From Nonomuraea roseoviolacea subsp. carminata (GTDB lineage: Bacteria; Actinomycetota; Actinomycetes; Streptosporangiales; Streptosporangiaceae): a stretch of 64,000 nucleotides of DNA. Of the stretch, positions 20,120 to 28,239 are shown piece after piece. Below the pieces are notes generated by a model. It was not told where the DNA came from. It ran no database searches and was given only the letters and a program-made list of their open reading frames with translations. Positions within the stretch are counted from its first letter, which is position 1; every line of letters starts with the position of its first letter. The translations under genes and the position numbers were made by a program. Location: NCBI RefSeq assembly GCF_024172185.1, contig NZ_JAMZEC010000001.1, forward strand, positions 2,232,001 through 2,296,000, read 5' to 3'.

Positions 20120-23100
20120 GCCGTCGACTCCCTCACCATGTGGATGCGCCAGGCGGGCAGCAGCTCGTCGATCAGCGCCTCGGTCTCCGGCGCCAGCCCG
20201 CCGGTGTAGGCGTACGCCCCCGATCTCCTGGTCAGCGCGTCGACCACCGCACGCAACCGCACGAAGTCGCGCGTCGCGTGCGTCGCGCGCAGCAGGTCGC
20301 GCCACAACCCCTCGTCGTCGGCGGCGAGCAGCAACGCCGCCCGTACGGCCGCCACCGCCGCCTCCGGATCCCGCTGCGCGAGCCGCAGCTCGCACAGCCG
20401 ATGGGCCGCGTCGGCCACGGCGGCCGACACGTCGTACTCCAGGTCGTCGGCCGCCAGCCAGGCGTACCGGCCCGGCGGCCGCCCGCTCAGCAACGGCCCG
20501 CGCACCAGCCCGAGCGCCCGTTCGAGCAGGATGGCCCGCGCCGCCGTGTCCCGGTGCGACCGGCGCACCAGCTCGCGGAACAGCGCCCAGTCCGTACGCA
20601 CCCCCGGCCCGAGGCTCAACCGGCCGGCCTCGTCCACCCGCAGGTGCGCCGCGCCCAGCCAGTCGGCCACCCGCGCGATCGTGGCGTCGCGGACCATGGC
20701 CTGCACGCCACGCGGCCACAGCACACCGCCCAGCACGACCGGGTGGACACCGCCGGGATGCGTGGCCAGATACACCAGCATCTCCGCGGCCAGCGCCATC
20801 CGGCCCTCCTCCAGCGGGCGGAGCCCGGCGATCTCGATCGGGCCGAGCATCCGCACCTCCACGTCCGGGGGCTGGAGGTCCTCCAGCGGCTCGGCGTCGG
20901 TGATCGGCTCGCCGTCGTACCGGCCGGCCGTACGGAACAGCTCGACGAGTGCCTGGTAGTGGCGGCGCGGCAGGAGCTGGGCGGTCACCTCGAACCCCAG
21001 CTCGGCGATCCTGGCCTTGCCCTCCGGGGTGATCTCCAGGGTCCAGGTGGCGTGGGGGACGTCGCCGGTCACCACGTAGCCGGCCGTGTCGTTGCGGGCC
21101 AGCAGCGCGAGCCGGCGGGCCTCCTCCTGGGTGGGGGTGACGGCCGACAGCAGGAAGTGGGCGTCGCGCCGGCGACCCGTGACGCGGCCGGTCAGCACCT
21201 CCTGGCGGGGGGCGGCGGACGCCTCCAGCTCCGGCAGCACCTCGGCCAGGCTGCCCACCGACCTCACCCGGTCGGGCGCGATCGCGGTCAGCTCCTCACC
21301 GAACCCGACGAGCGTGATCCTCATGCCGTCGGACCAGCGGTTGGTCGCCAGCTCGACGGCCAGCGCGGCGAGCGCCGCGGTGGTCTGCGGGCCGCGAATG
21401 TTGATCAGGCCCTGTGCCGCCTCCAGGTCGACGAGCACCCTGCCGCCCGCGTCAGTGCCCAGCGACACCAGCCCGGGGTACGGCGCGCCCCCCGGCCTGC
21501 CACCCACCGGACCGAATCCACCACCCGCATTGGCGACACCACCCGCCGAGCCGAGCCCGCCACCCGCATACGGCACACCACCCGATCCGCCGCTCACCGG
21601 ACCCGACTCACCAGCCGCATACGGGACATGACCTGACGCACCCCGCATGGGACTCGACCCGCCAGCCGCATACGGGGCATCGCCGGACCTGCCACCCGCC
21701 GAGCCGACCCCACCGACCTCACCGACCTCCCCGGTGGCAGCGGCGACGGCCCGGGCTTTGGCTGCGGCAGAGGCGGTGACTACCGGTGCGGCTGTGGCTG
21801 CGGCTGCGGCGTCCCAGCGCTCGGCCAGCAGGCGTCCCTCGTGCGCGGCCAGCCGCCACACCTGGCCACCGTCCTGCACGGTCCACGGGGCGGGGGCGTC
21901 GCCGTCCGGAGGGTGGATCCACAGGTCGAGGTTGCGGGCGGACAGGTGCGCCGCGTACACGGTCGGCGGTGTGCGCCCCTGCGCGGCCAGTTCGGCGCCC
22001 AGCACCCGAAGACCGATGTCCAGCAGGCGCGTGCCGGGGGCGTCGGCGCCGATGCGCAGCGCGACCTCGGCGCTGGCGGCGTCGCCACGCGGGCGCGCGA
22101 TGCGACGGCCGAACGCGCGCCGCCACAGCTGCTCGCGGCGCCGCCGGCCGAGCAGCGCCAGCAGCCCGGCGGCGGCCAGCGAGGCGCCGGCCAGATAGTC
22201 GACGAGGTCGAGACCCTGCTCTTCCTGCCGCTGCTGTTGTTCCGGGGCTTGGTGGTGGTGCTCGGGGCTTTGCCGCTGGGGAGCGTGGTGCTTCGGGGTC
22301 TGGTGCGTGGCCTCCTGGCGGACCTCGTCGGCGGCGCGACCCGGGCCGGTGGAGACCCGACCCGGGTGCTCGCGCAAGATCTGCGCCCGCGCCTGGTCGG
22401 CGGGGACGACGTGGGCGTGGTGGGCGTCGTCCGGCATGTCGAGGACCCAGCCCGGCCTGATCAGGTCGGCCATCCGCAGGCGGGCGCCGTCGGGCTGTTC
22501 CTTGTGCTGGTTGAGCCGGAAGATCTCGGGGTAGCGGCGGCCGTCGCCGAGGCACTTCTCGGCGATCTCCCAGAGGCTCTCGTGGTGGCGGCCGTGGGGT
22601 GGCTGCACGACGTACACCTTCTTCACGCGCGCCGTGTGCGGCTGCTCCTCGTGCTGGTCGGCGATCGGCGCGGTGAAGGCGACGACAGCCACGGGCGGCG
22701 CGGCGGGCGGCGTCATGCCGAGGCGCGCGATGGGCACGGCCACGGCTCCGGCGGTGAACAGCAGCAGGACCGCCGAGACCAGCCGGTTGGCCAACGCCTG
22801 GGTCGTCCCGGAGAACGGCACACGGGCTGGCATTCCGACCCGGCGCACCCCCGCGTACACCTCGACCATGACGCACGCGACGAGCTGCAACCAAGCAATC
22901 CACACGAACAAGACAAGAACGGCCACAATCGTCGACGGCCCGACACTGCTGGTGAGCAGGTCCAGGTCGAGCAGTTCAGGGGCGATGGGCGGCCCGGCAA
23001 ACCTCAGCAGCGCGTACGGCACACCACCGACGAGCGCAACCAGAACGACCAGGGCCCCGAGCCCGGCAGCCACGTCCCCAGGGCCTCGACGGGGGGAGAC

Positions 23101-23925
23101 CCGCGCATGCCCGGGCCCCTGACCACGCCCCTGCCCGAAGCCACGCTCCCGCCCGGACCCCTGGCTGCGCCCCTGCCCTAAGCCGCGCTCCCGCTCAAGA
23201 CCCGGCTGCCTGGACTCTCCTCGCCCACTCCCGAAGCCACGCCCCTGCCCGGACCCCTGGCTGCGTTCCTGCCCGAAGCCGCGCTCCTGCTCGGGACCCA
23301 GCTGCCTAGGCCCGCCTCGTTCATGCCCTGCCGCCCCTCGCTCCTCCAGCCTTCGCGCCGCCGCCCCTTGCTCCGCTGGCCGTTCGTCCCGCTCAGCGCC
23401 TCGCCTGCCTCCGCGCGCGACCCGCCCTTCGCGGTCCCGCCGGTCGGCCTGCCGTTCCCGCTCGCGTTCGCGGCTCTCCCAAGCTTCCCGAACCCGTTCC
23501 TGCGCGGACATCCACTCCCGCGCCTCATCACCGCCGGATCCCCGAGCCTGCCTCAAGCCGCTGTCACGCGCACCCGCCCGTCCACGCGGATCCGCCACGG
23601 CCCGTTCGCCCTCGGAAAGCTCATCCGCGGAGAGCTCACCATCGGAGACCTCATCCGCGGAACGTTCCTTTCCGGGCCGCCCCCGCCCCGTTCCCCCGGA
23701 ACGCCAGTCCCCCGAGTACTCGGAGGGACGCGGAGCCCGCCACGGCCCCGCGGCAGGCCGGTCACCCGCGGAGGGCTCAAAGGAGTCCCCCGATCGCCGC
23801 GAGCCAGAAGCACCCGGCGAATCACCCACCCCCCGCGCAGAGGGAGGAACCGGACCGCCGGGGAGGCGTGGCCGGTCGCCGGTGGGGTCGCGCCATGGCG
23901 GTCCGGGTGGCTCTGGCGTCGGCAT
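20116..23925 (-). CDS. Membrane LysM-BTAD protein of Tad operon
   Basis: A 1269-aa protein. Residues 1-280 are Arg/Gly/Ser/Glu-rich and disordered with GQGRGFG-like repeats. Two hydrophobic segments lie at about 288-350 and one at 375-398. A LysM-like domain covers about 435-495 (SLWEIAEKCLGDGRRYPEI, then LIRPGWVLDMP). A further helix lies near 575, then a large cytoplasmic part. The C-terminal 250 residues (from VEVRMLGPIEIAG) are a winged-helix-like and BTAD repeat module as in SARP regulators. ATG 23925 has a GGAGAG site. The module set suggests a membrane-bound sensor or scaffold linked to the pilus genes; the function is unknown. Confidence 0.75.
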   Translation of the reverse strand: MPTPEPPGPPWRDPTGDRPRLPGGPVPPSARGVGDSPGASGSRRSGDSFEPSAGDRPAAGPWRAPRPSEYSGDWRSGGTGRGRPGKERSADEVSDGELSADELSEGERAVADPRGRAGARDSGLRQARGSGGDEAREWMSAQERVREAWESRERERERQADRRDREGRVARGGRRGAERDERPAEQGAAARRLEERGAAGHERGGPRQLGPEQERGFGQERSQGSGQGRGFGSGRGESRQPGLERERGLGQGRSQGSGRERGFGQGRGQGPGHARVSPRRGPGDVAAGLGALVVLVALVGGVPYALLRFAGPPIAPELLDLDLLTSSVGPSTIVAVLVLFVWIAWLQLVACVMVEVYAGVRRVGMPARVPFSGTTQALANRLVSAVLLLFTAGAVAVPIARLGMTPPAAPPVAVVAFTAPIADQHEEQPHTARVKKVYVVQPPHGRHHESLWEIAEKCLGDGRRYPEIFRLNQHKEQPDGARLRMADLIRPGWVLDMPDDAHHAHVVPADQARAQILREHPGRVSTGPGRAADEVRQEATHQTPKHHAPQRQSPEHHHQAPEQQQRQEEQGLDLVDYLAGASLAAAGLLALLGRRRREQLWRRAFGRRIARPRGDAASAEVALRIGADAPGTRLLDIGLRVLGAELAAQGRTPPTVYAAHLSARNLDLWIHPPDGDAPAPWTVQDGGQVWRLAAHEGRLLAERWDAAAAATAAPVVTASAAAKARAVAAATGEVGEVGGVGSAGGRSGDAPYAAGGSSPMRGASGHVPYAAGESGPVSGGSGGVPYAGGGLGSAGGVANAGGGFGPVGGRPGGAPYPGLVSLGTDAGGRVLVDLEAAQGLINIRGPQTTAALAALAVELATNRWSDGMRITLVGFGEELTAIAPDRVRSVGSLAEVLPELEASAAPRQEVLTGRVTGRRRDAHFLLSAVTPTQEEARRLALLARNDTAGYVVTGDVPHATWTLEITPEGKARIAELGFEVTAQLLPRRHYQALVELFRTAGRYDGEPITDAEPLEDLQPPDVEVRMLGPIEIAGLRPLEEGRMALAAEMLVYLATHPGGVHPVVLGGVLWPRGVQAMVRDATIARVADWLGAAHLRVDEAGRLSLGPGVRTDWALFRELVRRSHRDTAARAILLERALGLVRGPLLSGRPPGRYAWLAADDLEYDVSAAVADAAHRLCELRLAQRDPEAAVAAVRAALLLAADDEGLWRDLLRATHATRDFVRLRAVVDALTRRSGAYAYTGGLAPETEALIDELLPAWRIHMVRESTA

Positions 23926-23999
23926 CGCCTCTCCTTTCTCCGTTCAAGCGTGGGTGCTCGTCGCTCCCGCATCCATCGACCGGCGGGAATCGGTCTGGC

Positions 24000-24620
24000 T
24001 CATCTCGCCTCGGGCCCGGCCGACGCCTCCCCGCGCATCTCGCCGCCCTGGAACCCGAGCGCGCCCAGGAAGAACGCCCGCCAGGCGACGTTCACCCCGA
24101 CCGTGACCACGGCCTGGTCGCCGCCCACCTCACACGAGGCTGAGCCCACCCCGTCACCGCCCTGGGCGGTGATCAGTTCGTCGGCGCGGGCGCAGACCTG
24201 GCCCTGGTCGAGCAGCCGCGTCTCGCCGGTCGCGCGCAGGTGGTCGATGTCGATCTTGTCCGCTCCGGCGCGGGCGGCCTGTTCGGCGATGTCGGCCGCC
24301 CGAAGCCGCGCGTTGATGGCCGCTCCCCCGTCGACCAGCAGCCCGGCGAGCATGAACACCACAACGGAGAACAGCACGGTGAACACCGACATGGACCCGC
24401 GCTCCCACCCGCCCCTCGCGGCCAGCGCTTCCGCCTGCCCGCACGGGTGACCGGTGCTCAGGTCCAGCGGTACGACGCCAAGACCCGACACACCCACCCT
24501 CCACCGCGGCAGTACGGCGCCCCCGCTTGGCACAATCGCCCACCAGCCCGACGATTCCGCTGTCGTCGGGTGGGCGGGCGCCCCCCGGCTCAGCTTCCGG
24601 CTGCGTCGAAGCGTGTTCAC
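24000..24620 (-). CDS. TadG-like minor pilin / pilus assembly protein
   Basis: A 206-aa protein. GTG 24620 overlaps the upstream TadE stop. After a 76-residue leader of no clear fold comes RGSMSVFTVLFSVVVFML, the hydrophobic N-helix typical of TadE/TadG-like proteins in actinobacteria, then LLVDGGAAINARLRAADIAE as usual for the group, and a small outside domain with two cysteines. It is likely a membrane pseudopilin of the Tad machine. The long N-terminal extension before the hydrophobic segment is unusual. Confidence 0.75.
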   Translation of the reverse strand: MNTLRRSRKLSRGAPAHPTTAESSGWWAIVPSGGAVLPRWRVGVSGLGVVPLDLSTGHPCGQAEALAARGGWERGSMSVFTVLFSVVVFMLAGLLVDGGAAINARLRAADIAEQAARAGADKIDIDHLRATGETRLLDQGQVCARADELITAQGGDGVGSASCEVGGDQAVVTVGVNVAWRAFFLGALGFQGGEMRGEASAGPEAR

Positions 24621-25228
24621 TCGACCCTCCTGAGCTGCTCCAGAGGCACCACGGCGGTCCCCGTCATCCGCCGCGTGGCCCCGAACCCGAGGAAGCCGAG
24701 GTCGAGCTCGCAGGTGACCTCGGCCGACACCTGGCCGCCCGCCTCGAAGCGGGACTTGCCGAGCGAGACCGCGGGCTGCGTGCAACTCCCCTGGAGCGCC
24801 GCGGTGGTGGCCTCCTCGGCCGCCCGTCCCGCCGCGTCGAGATCACGCTGCACGGAGGCGGCGCGGGCCGCGTCGCGGGCGGCGCCGTTGACCTCGCCCT
24901 GCGCCTCCACCACCCGCCCGGCCCCGGCCAGGAACATGAGGAACAGCAGGAAGACGGGCGCGAGCATGACGGTCTCCACCGCCATGGACCCGCGATCCCC
25001 CCGCCACCTCGACCTACGACCGAGCGCCCCACGTACTGGCCTACGACCTGCCGCCCCATGCACCGGCTTACAACCAGCCGCCTCATGCACCGGCTTACAA
25101 CCGACCGCCCCGTGTACCGGCTCACGACCAACCGCCTCACCCCGGGCCGGGCCACCGCCGACGGCACCGCACATTCCGGCCCGGCAGCATCCCGCCGCGC
25201 CGTACGCTCCCGCCCCGTTCCCCGTCAT
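24617..25228 (-). CDS. TadE-like minor pilin with repeat-derived N-terminus
   Basis: A 203-aa protein coupled by ATGA to the upstream TadE gene. Residues about 80-107 hold the TadE signature, RGSMAVETVMLAPVFLLFL, with Glu85 at the conserved position and a TM helix, followed by RVVEAQGEVNGAARDAARAA. Residues 30-70 are a run of 9-residue units (GCKPVHEAA type) encoded by 27-bp DNA repeats. The N-terminal extension would have to be removed or stay cytoplasmic. Confidence 0.78.
   Translation of the reverse strand: MTGNGAGAYGAAGCCRAGMCGAVGGGPARGEAVGREPVHGAVGCKPVHEAAGCKPVHGAAGRRPVRGALGRRSRWRGDRGSMAVETVMLAPVFLLFLMFLAGAGRVVEAQGEVNGAARDAARAASVQRDLDAAGRAAEEATTAALQGSCTQPAVSLGKSRFEAGGQVSAEVTCELDLGFLGFGATRRMTGTAVVPLEQLRRVE
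25024..25140. repeat. 27-bp tandem repeat, about five copies
   Basis: Units start near 25024, 25051, 25078, 25105 and 25132, with CACCGGCTTACAACC cores. The period is 27 bp (9 codons) and the array is in frame with the N-terminal extension of the TadE-like gene. Confidence 0.85.
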
Positions 25229-25938
25229 TGGCAGTCGTCGCCCCCGTTGTCGGGACGGAAGCACTCGACCGGCCCACCCGACGTGGCCGTGATCGTGAAC
25301 GTGAGCTGCGGCAGCAGCGGGATGACCTGCACCGCGTTGCCGGTCACGGTGACCCACCGCTGGTCGGGTTCGCGTTCGGACGTCGTCGCCGTCGCGCCGG
25401 CCAGCAGCCGCGGCCCGATGGCGCGTATGACGTCCGTGGCCTTGGTCGTGGCCGCCGTCTCCCAGTCGCCCGAGTCGAAGGGCGCCGAGCGCGCCACACG
25501 GGCGCCCTCGCGGGCCGCCGCCTCGGCCACCTGGCGACCGTGGAACCACAGCGCCACCTGCACGATGAGCAGCACGACGGCGAGCACGACCGGCATCAGC
25601 AGCGCCAGCTCGATCACGGTGGCACCATGCTCGCGCCCGGACCGCTTACCGAAGCGCCCGGGAGCAGCCCCGAAGCCCGGACGAGCCCTCTGGGTGCACG
25701 GGCGAGCGCCCAGGAAACGAGCACGAGTCCTCTGGGAGTACAGGCGTACGCCCCCGGAGCGCGAAAGAGCCCTCTCCGAGCCCGGGCGTTCACCCCCGGA
25801 GCACGCAGCCTGCGACTCCGGATGAGCGTCCCCGGAGCGCGGACGAAGACCCTGCGAGCCCCAGCGGGCGCCCGAAACCCGCGCACCGGCCTTACGCCAG
25901 CGCGGTCGGGAGCGGAGACGGGGGCGGGCGGCGATCAT
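25225..25938 (-). CDS. TadE-like minor pilin
   Basis: A 237-aa protein; ATG 25938 overlaps the stop of the Flp-like gene. The TadE signature is at about 103-130: REHGATVIELALLMPVVL with Glu110, then a TM helix and VAEAAAREGARVARSAP. The outside domain ends in CFRPDNGGDDC, a probable disulfide pair. Residues 1-100 are Arg/Gly/Ser-rich and partly encoded by degenerate 42-bp repeats. Confidence 0.8.
   Translation of the reverse strand: MIAARPRLRSRPRWRKAGARVSGARWGSQGLRPRSGDAHPESQAACSGGERPGSERALSRSGGVRLYSQRTRARFLGARPCTQRARPGFGAAPGRFGKRSGREHGATVIELALLMPVVLAVVLLIVQVALWFHGRQVAEAAAREGARVARSAPFDSGDWETAATTKATDVIRAIGPRLLAGATATTSEREPDQRWVTVTGNAVQVIPLLPQLTFTITATSGGPVECFRPDNGGDDCQ
25700..25830. repeat. Degenerate 42-bp tandem repeat
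   Basis: Three degenerate units beginning CCTCT occur in this stretch at 42-bp spacing (14 codons), in frame with the N-terminal extension of the TadE-like gene. Identity is lower than in the other arrays. Confidence 0.6.
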
Positions 25939-26156
25939 GTGTTGCCGTTGCCGCCACCGAAGCTGTTCTGGATGTCGCCCTGCTTCTGCTCCACGAGCGT
26001 CCGGATGAGCGTGGCCAGGCCGAGCGCGACGCCGGCGATGATCGCGGTGATGATCACCCATTCGACGGCCGAGGCGCCGCGGCTGGGCGCGTTGCGGGCG
26101 CGGTGGATGCGTACGCCGAGGTACGCGCGCAGGTAGACGATCCAGGGATGGTTCAT
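25935..26156 (-). CDS. Flp-like pilin subunit
   Basis: A 73-aa prepilin-like protein: a basic leader (MNHPWIVYLRAYLGVRIHRA), then SRGASAVEWVIITAIIAGVA, a Gly followed by a hydrophobic helix with Glu at +5, as in type IVb Flp pilins. A short Gly/Asn tail follows. It overlaps the tadC stop by 1 nt. It is the best candidate for the major pilin; no prepilin peptidase gene is in the window. Confidence 0.82.
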   Translation of the reverse strand: MNHPWIVYLRAYLGVRIHRARNAPSRGASAVEWVIITAIIAGVALGLATLIRTLVEQKQGDIQNSFGGGNGNT

Positions 26157-27076
26157 CAGGACCCCAACATCTTCATAGCGGCCGGAAAACTGAGAAAGAT
26201 CACGAACCCGGCGCAGAGCAGAAGCTGCGCCACGAGCATCGACTGGGAGCGCTCGCCCGCCCGGCCCTCGACCTCGGCCAGTTCGCGGCGGCGCAGAGTG
26301 GCGGCCCTGGCCGTCAGCGAGGCGCGCACCTTGGCCCCGTCGTCGGCGACCAGGCCGAGCGCGGCGGACAGGTCGCGCAGCTCGTCCACGTTGATCTCCT
26401 CGCCGAGCTGGCCGAGCGCCTGCCACGGCGTGATGCCGACGATCCGCGCGCCGCTCAGCGCCTCGCGGATGCGGGACATCGCCCAGTTGGGCTGGTCGCC
26501 GCTGATGGTGACGGCCATCATGAGCGCCTCGGGGACGCCGCGCCCGCCGGCGAGGTTCATGGAGACGAGGTCCAGGAACGCGCTGACGACGTGCCGGAAG
26601 TCGCGCCGTTTGGCCGCCGCATCGCGTTTGACCTGAAGATCGGGCAGGAAGAAGAAGACGGCTGCCGCCGCCACGGCCACCCAGAACGGGATCGTCAGCG
26701 ACATCCCCCAGCCCATGAGGAACAGCCAGGCGATCAGCACGGGGAAGGCCAGCAGCCCGGCCGCGGCGAGCAGCGCCTTGGTGGCCAGGAACCCTTCGAA
26801 CGACCGTCCCACCAGCGCCAGGTCGGACTTGGTGGAGCGGACCTCCCAGCCGCGCGCCCGGTACAGACGTGCCAGTCGTACGCCGAGACCCCGCCGGAAG
26901 GCGCTGACCTCCTCCTCGGCGGTCACGAGCTGAACGCGCGGCGCGCCCGTGTCCTCGCGCACGGCCTCGATCGCCAGCAGCCGCGCCACCAGGCCGGGAC
27001 GGGCCGGAAACAACGCCCGTACCAGCAGGAACAGCCCGAGGCCGAACACACCGCCCGCCAGCACTCCCTCAACCAC
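26156..27076 (-). CDS. tadC: Tad pilus inner-membrane protein TadC-like
   Basis: A 306-aa type II secretion F-family protein. It has an N-terminal TM segment, two central helices (about 115-165) and a C-terminal one. The GspF motif region SAFLDLVSMNLAGGRGVPEA is present. GTG 27076 is chosen because GGGAGG precedes it by about 5 nt. With TadB it forms the membrane platform for pilus assembly. A 320-bp repeat-rich stretch separates it from tadB. Confidence 0.88.
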   Translation of the reverse strand: MVEGVLAGGVFGLGLFLLVRALFPARPGLVARLLAIEAVREDTGAPRVQLVTAEEEVSAFRRGLGVRLARLYRARGWEVRSTKSDLALVGRSFEGFLATKALLAAAGLLAFPVLIAWLFLMGWGMSLTIPFWVAVAAAAVFFFLPDLQVKRDAAAKRRDFRHVVSAFLDLVSMNLAGGRGVPEALMMAVTISGDQPNWAMSRIREALSGARIVGITPWQALGQLGEEINVDELRDLSAALGLVADDGAKVRASLTARAATLRRRELAEVEGRAGERSQSMLVAQLLLCAGFVIFLSFPAAMKMLGS

Positions 27077-27404
27077 GGCCGCCTCCCGGACAACCCGACG
27101 CCACCACGGGCGCGCTCCTGACCGCGGCAACCCCCGGAGGACCCGACGTCATCACGGACACGTTCCGGACTGCGGGAACTCCCCGACGACGCGACGCCGC
27201 CACAGGCACGCTCCTGACCGCGGGAGCGTCCGGACGACCCGACGCCATCACCACCGCGCCCTCAGCCACCACCGCCAGCAGGCCCTGCGGCGCCATCACA
27301 GCCCCACCCTCCGTCACAGCAAGGCCGCCCTCCGTCACAACCGGGCCGCCCTCCGTCGCAGCCGGGCCGGCCTCCCGCCTCCCTCCGGTCAGTACGTCAT
27401 CCAC
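27069..27404 (-). other. Repeat-rich spacer with open frame between tadB and tadC
   Basis: The 320-bp gap between tadB and tadC carries two degenerate repeat families: an 18-27 bp unit with CCCTCCGTCACA cores (27300-27370) and a longer unit of about 48-51 bp with CCCGACG cores (27090-27250). One frame (GTG 27404 to 27069) stays open for 111 codons and would overlap both neighbours, giving ATEGGPVVTEGG-type low-complexity peptide. It could be a small repeat-derived gene or only a spacer; I favour spacer. Confidence 0.4.
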
Positions 27405-28239
27405 GGCCGCCTCCGACGAGCAGCCGCGTGGGCTTGTCGAAGCGGGCCAAGCGCCGCATCCAGGCGAACCCGGCCCCGAACAGCCCCGCCACGACCACCA
27501 GCACGGCCTGGCCCAGCAGACCGGTGTACTCGCTGACGTACGACGGGTTGAACACGACCAGCAGCCCCGCGAACACCAGCGCGGTGATCACCACGATCTG
27601 CACGCTGCGGCGGGTGGCCCGGCGCTCGGCCTCGACGCGGCGGCGCATGTCGAGCTCCTCGCGCGCCGACACCGCGAGAGCGCCCAGCACGTCGCGCAGG
27701 CCGGGGCCGCGCAGCCGCGCGTTGAGCATGAGCGCCGCCACCACCAGGTCGGCGGACGGGTCGTCGAGCTCGTCGGCGAAGAGGGCGAGCGCGTCGGGCA
27801 GGGCCATCCTGGTGTGCAGGCGGTCGATGAGGGCGCGCAGGTGGGGCCGGAGCATGGGCGCGGCGGCCCTGATGGACGACGGGATGGCCTGTTCGAGACC
27901 GGCGGCGCCGGCGATGGTGTCGCGCAGCGACTCGGTCCAGGCGGCCAGCCCTTCGAGGCGGCGCATGGCGGCGCGTTCCTCGGCGGCGCCCCCGGACAGG
28001 CCGCGCCAGGCGAACACCAGCAGCACCGTGCCCGCGGCGAACACCGGCCAGCGGGTCACCGCGAGGACCACGGCCGCGGCCACGGCGGCGATCGCGCCGC
28101 GCGTGGTCAGCATCCTGACCAGGTCGCGCCGCTGCCGGGCGGGCCGGGGCCGCATGCCGTACAGGGAGAGGACGAGCAGGTAGAGGCCGCCGCCGACGGC
28201 GGCGCCGGTGAGCAGGGCGAGCGGGTCGAGGCCGGTCAT
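27397..28239 (-). CDS. tadB: Tad pilus inner-membrane protein TadB-like
   Basis: A 280-aa GspF-family protein with two N-terminal helices, a GspF cytoplasmic domain (about 75-200, including LEQAIPSSIRAAAPML and LNARLRGPGLRDVLGALA) and two C-terminal helices. ATG 28239 overlaps the tadA stop by 1 nt; two in-frame GTG codons just upstream are alternatives. It forms the pilus platform with TadC. Confidence 0.88.
   Translation of the reverse strand: MTGLDPLALLTGAAVGGGLYLLVLSLYGMRPRPARQRRDLVRMLTTRGAIAAVAAAVVLAVTRWPVFAAGTVLLVFAWRGLSGGAAEERAAMRRLEGLAAWTESLRDTIAGAAGLEQAIPSSIRAAAPMLRPHLRALIDRLHTRMALPDALALFADELDDPSADLVVAALMLNARLRGPGLRDVLGALAVSAREELDMRRRVEAERRATRRSVQIVVITALVFAGLLVVFNPSYVSEYTGLLGQAVLVVVAGLFGAGFAWMRRLARFDKPTRLLVGGGRG

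Noticed and set aside
19617-20903. Plus-strand frame across lipoprotein and LysM-BTAD genes
   Set aside because: It is antisense to two supported genes and composed of Arg/Pro/Ala low complexity.
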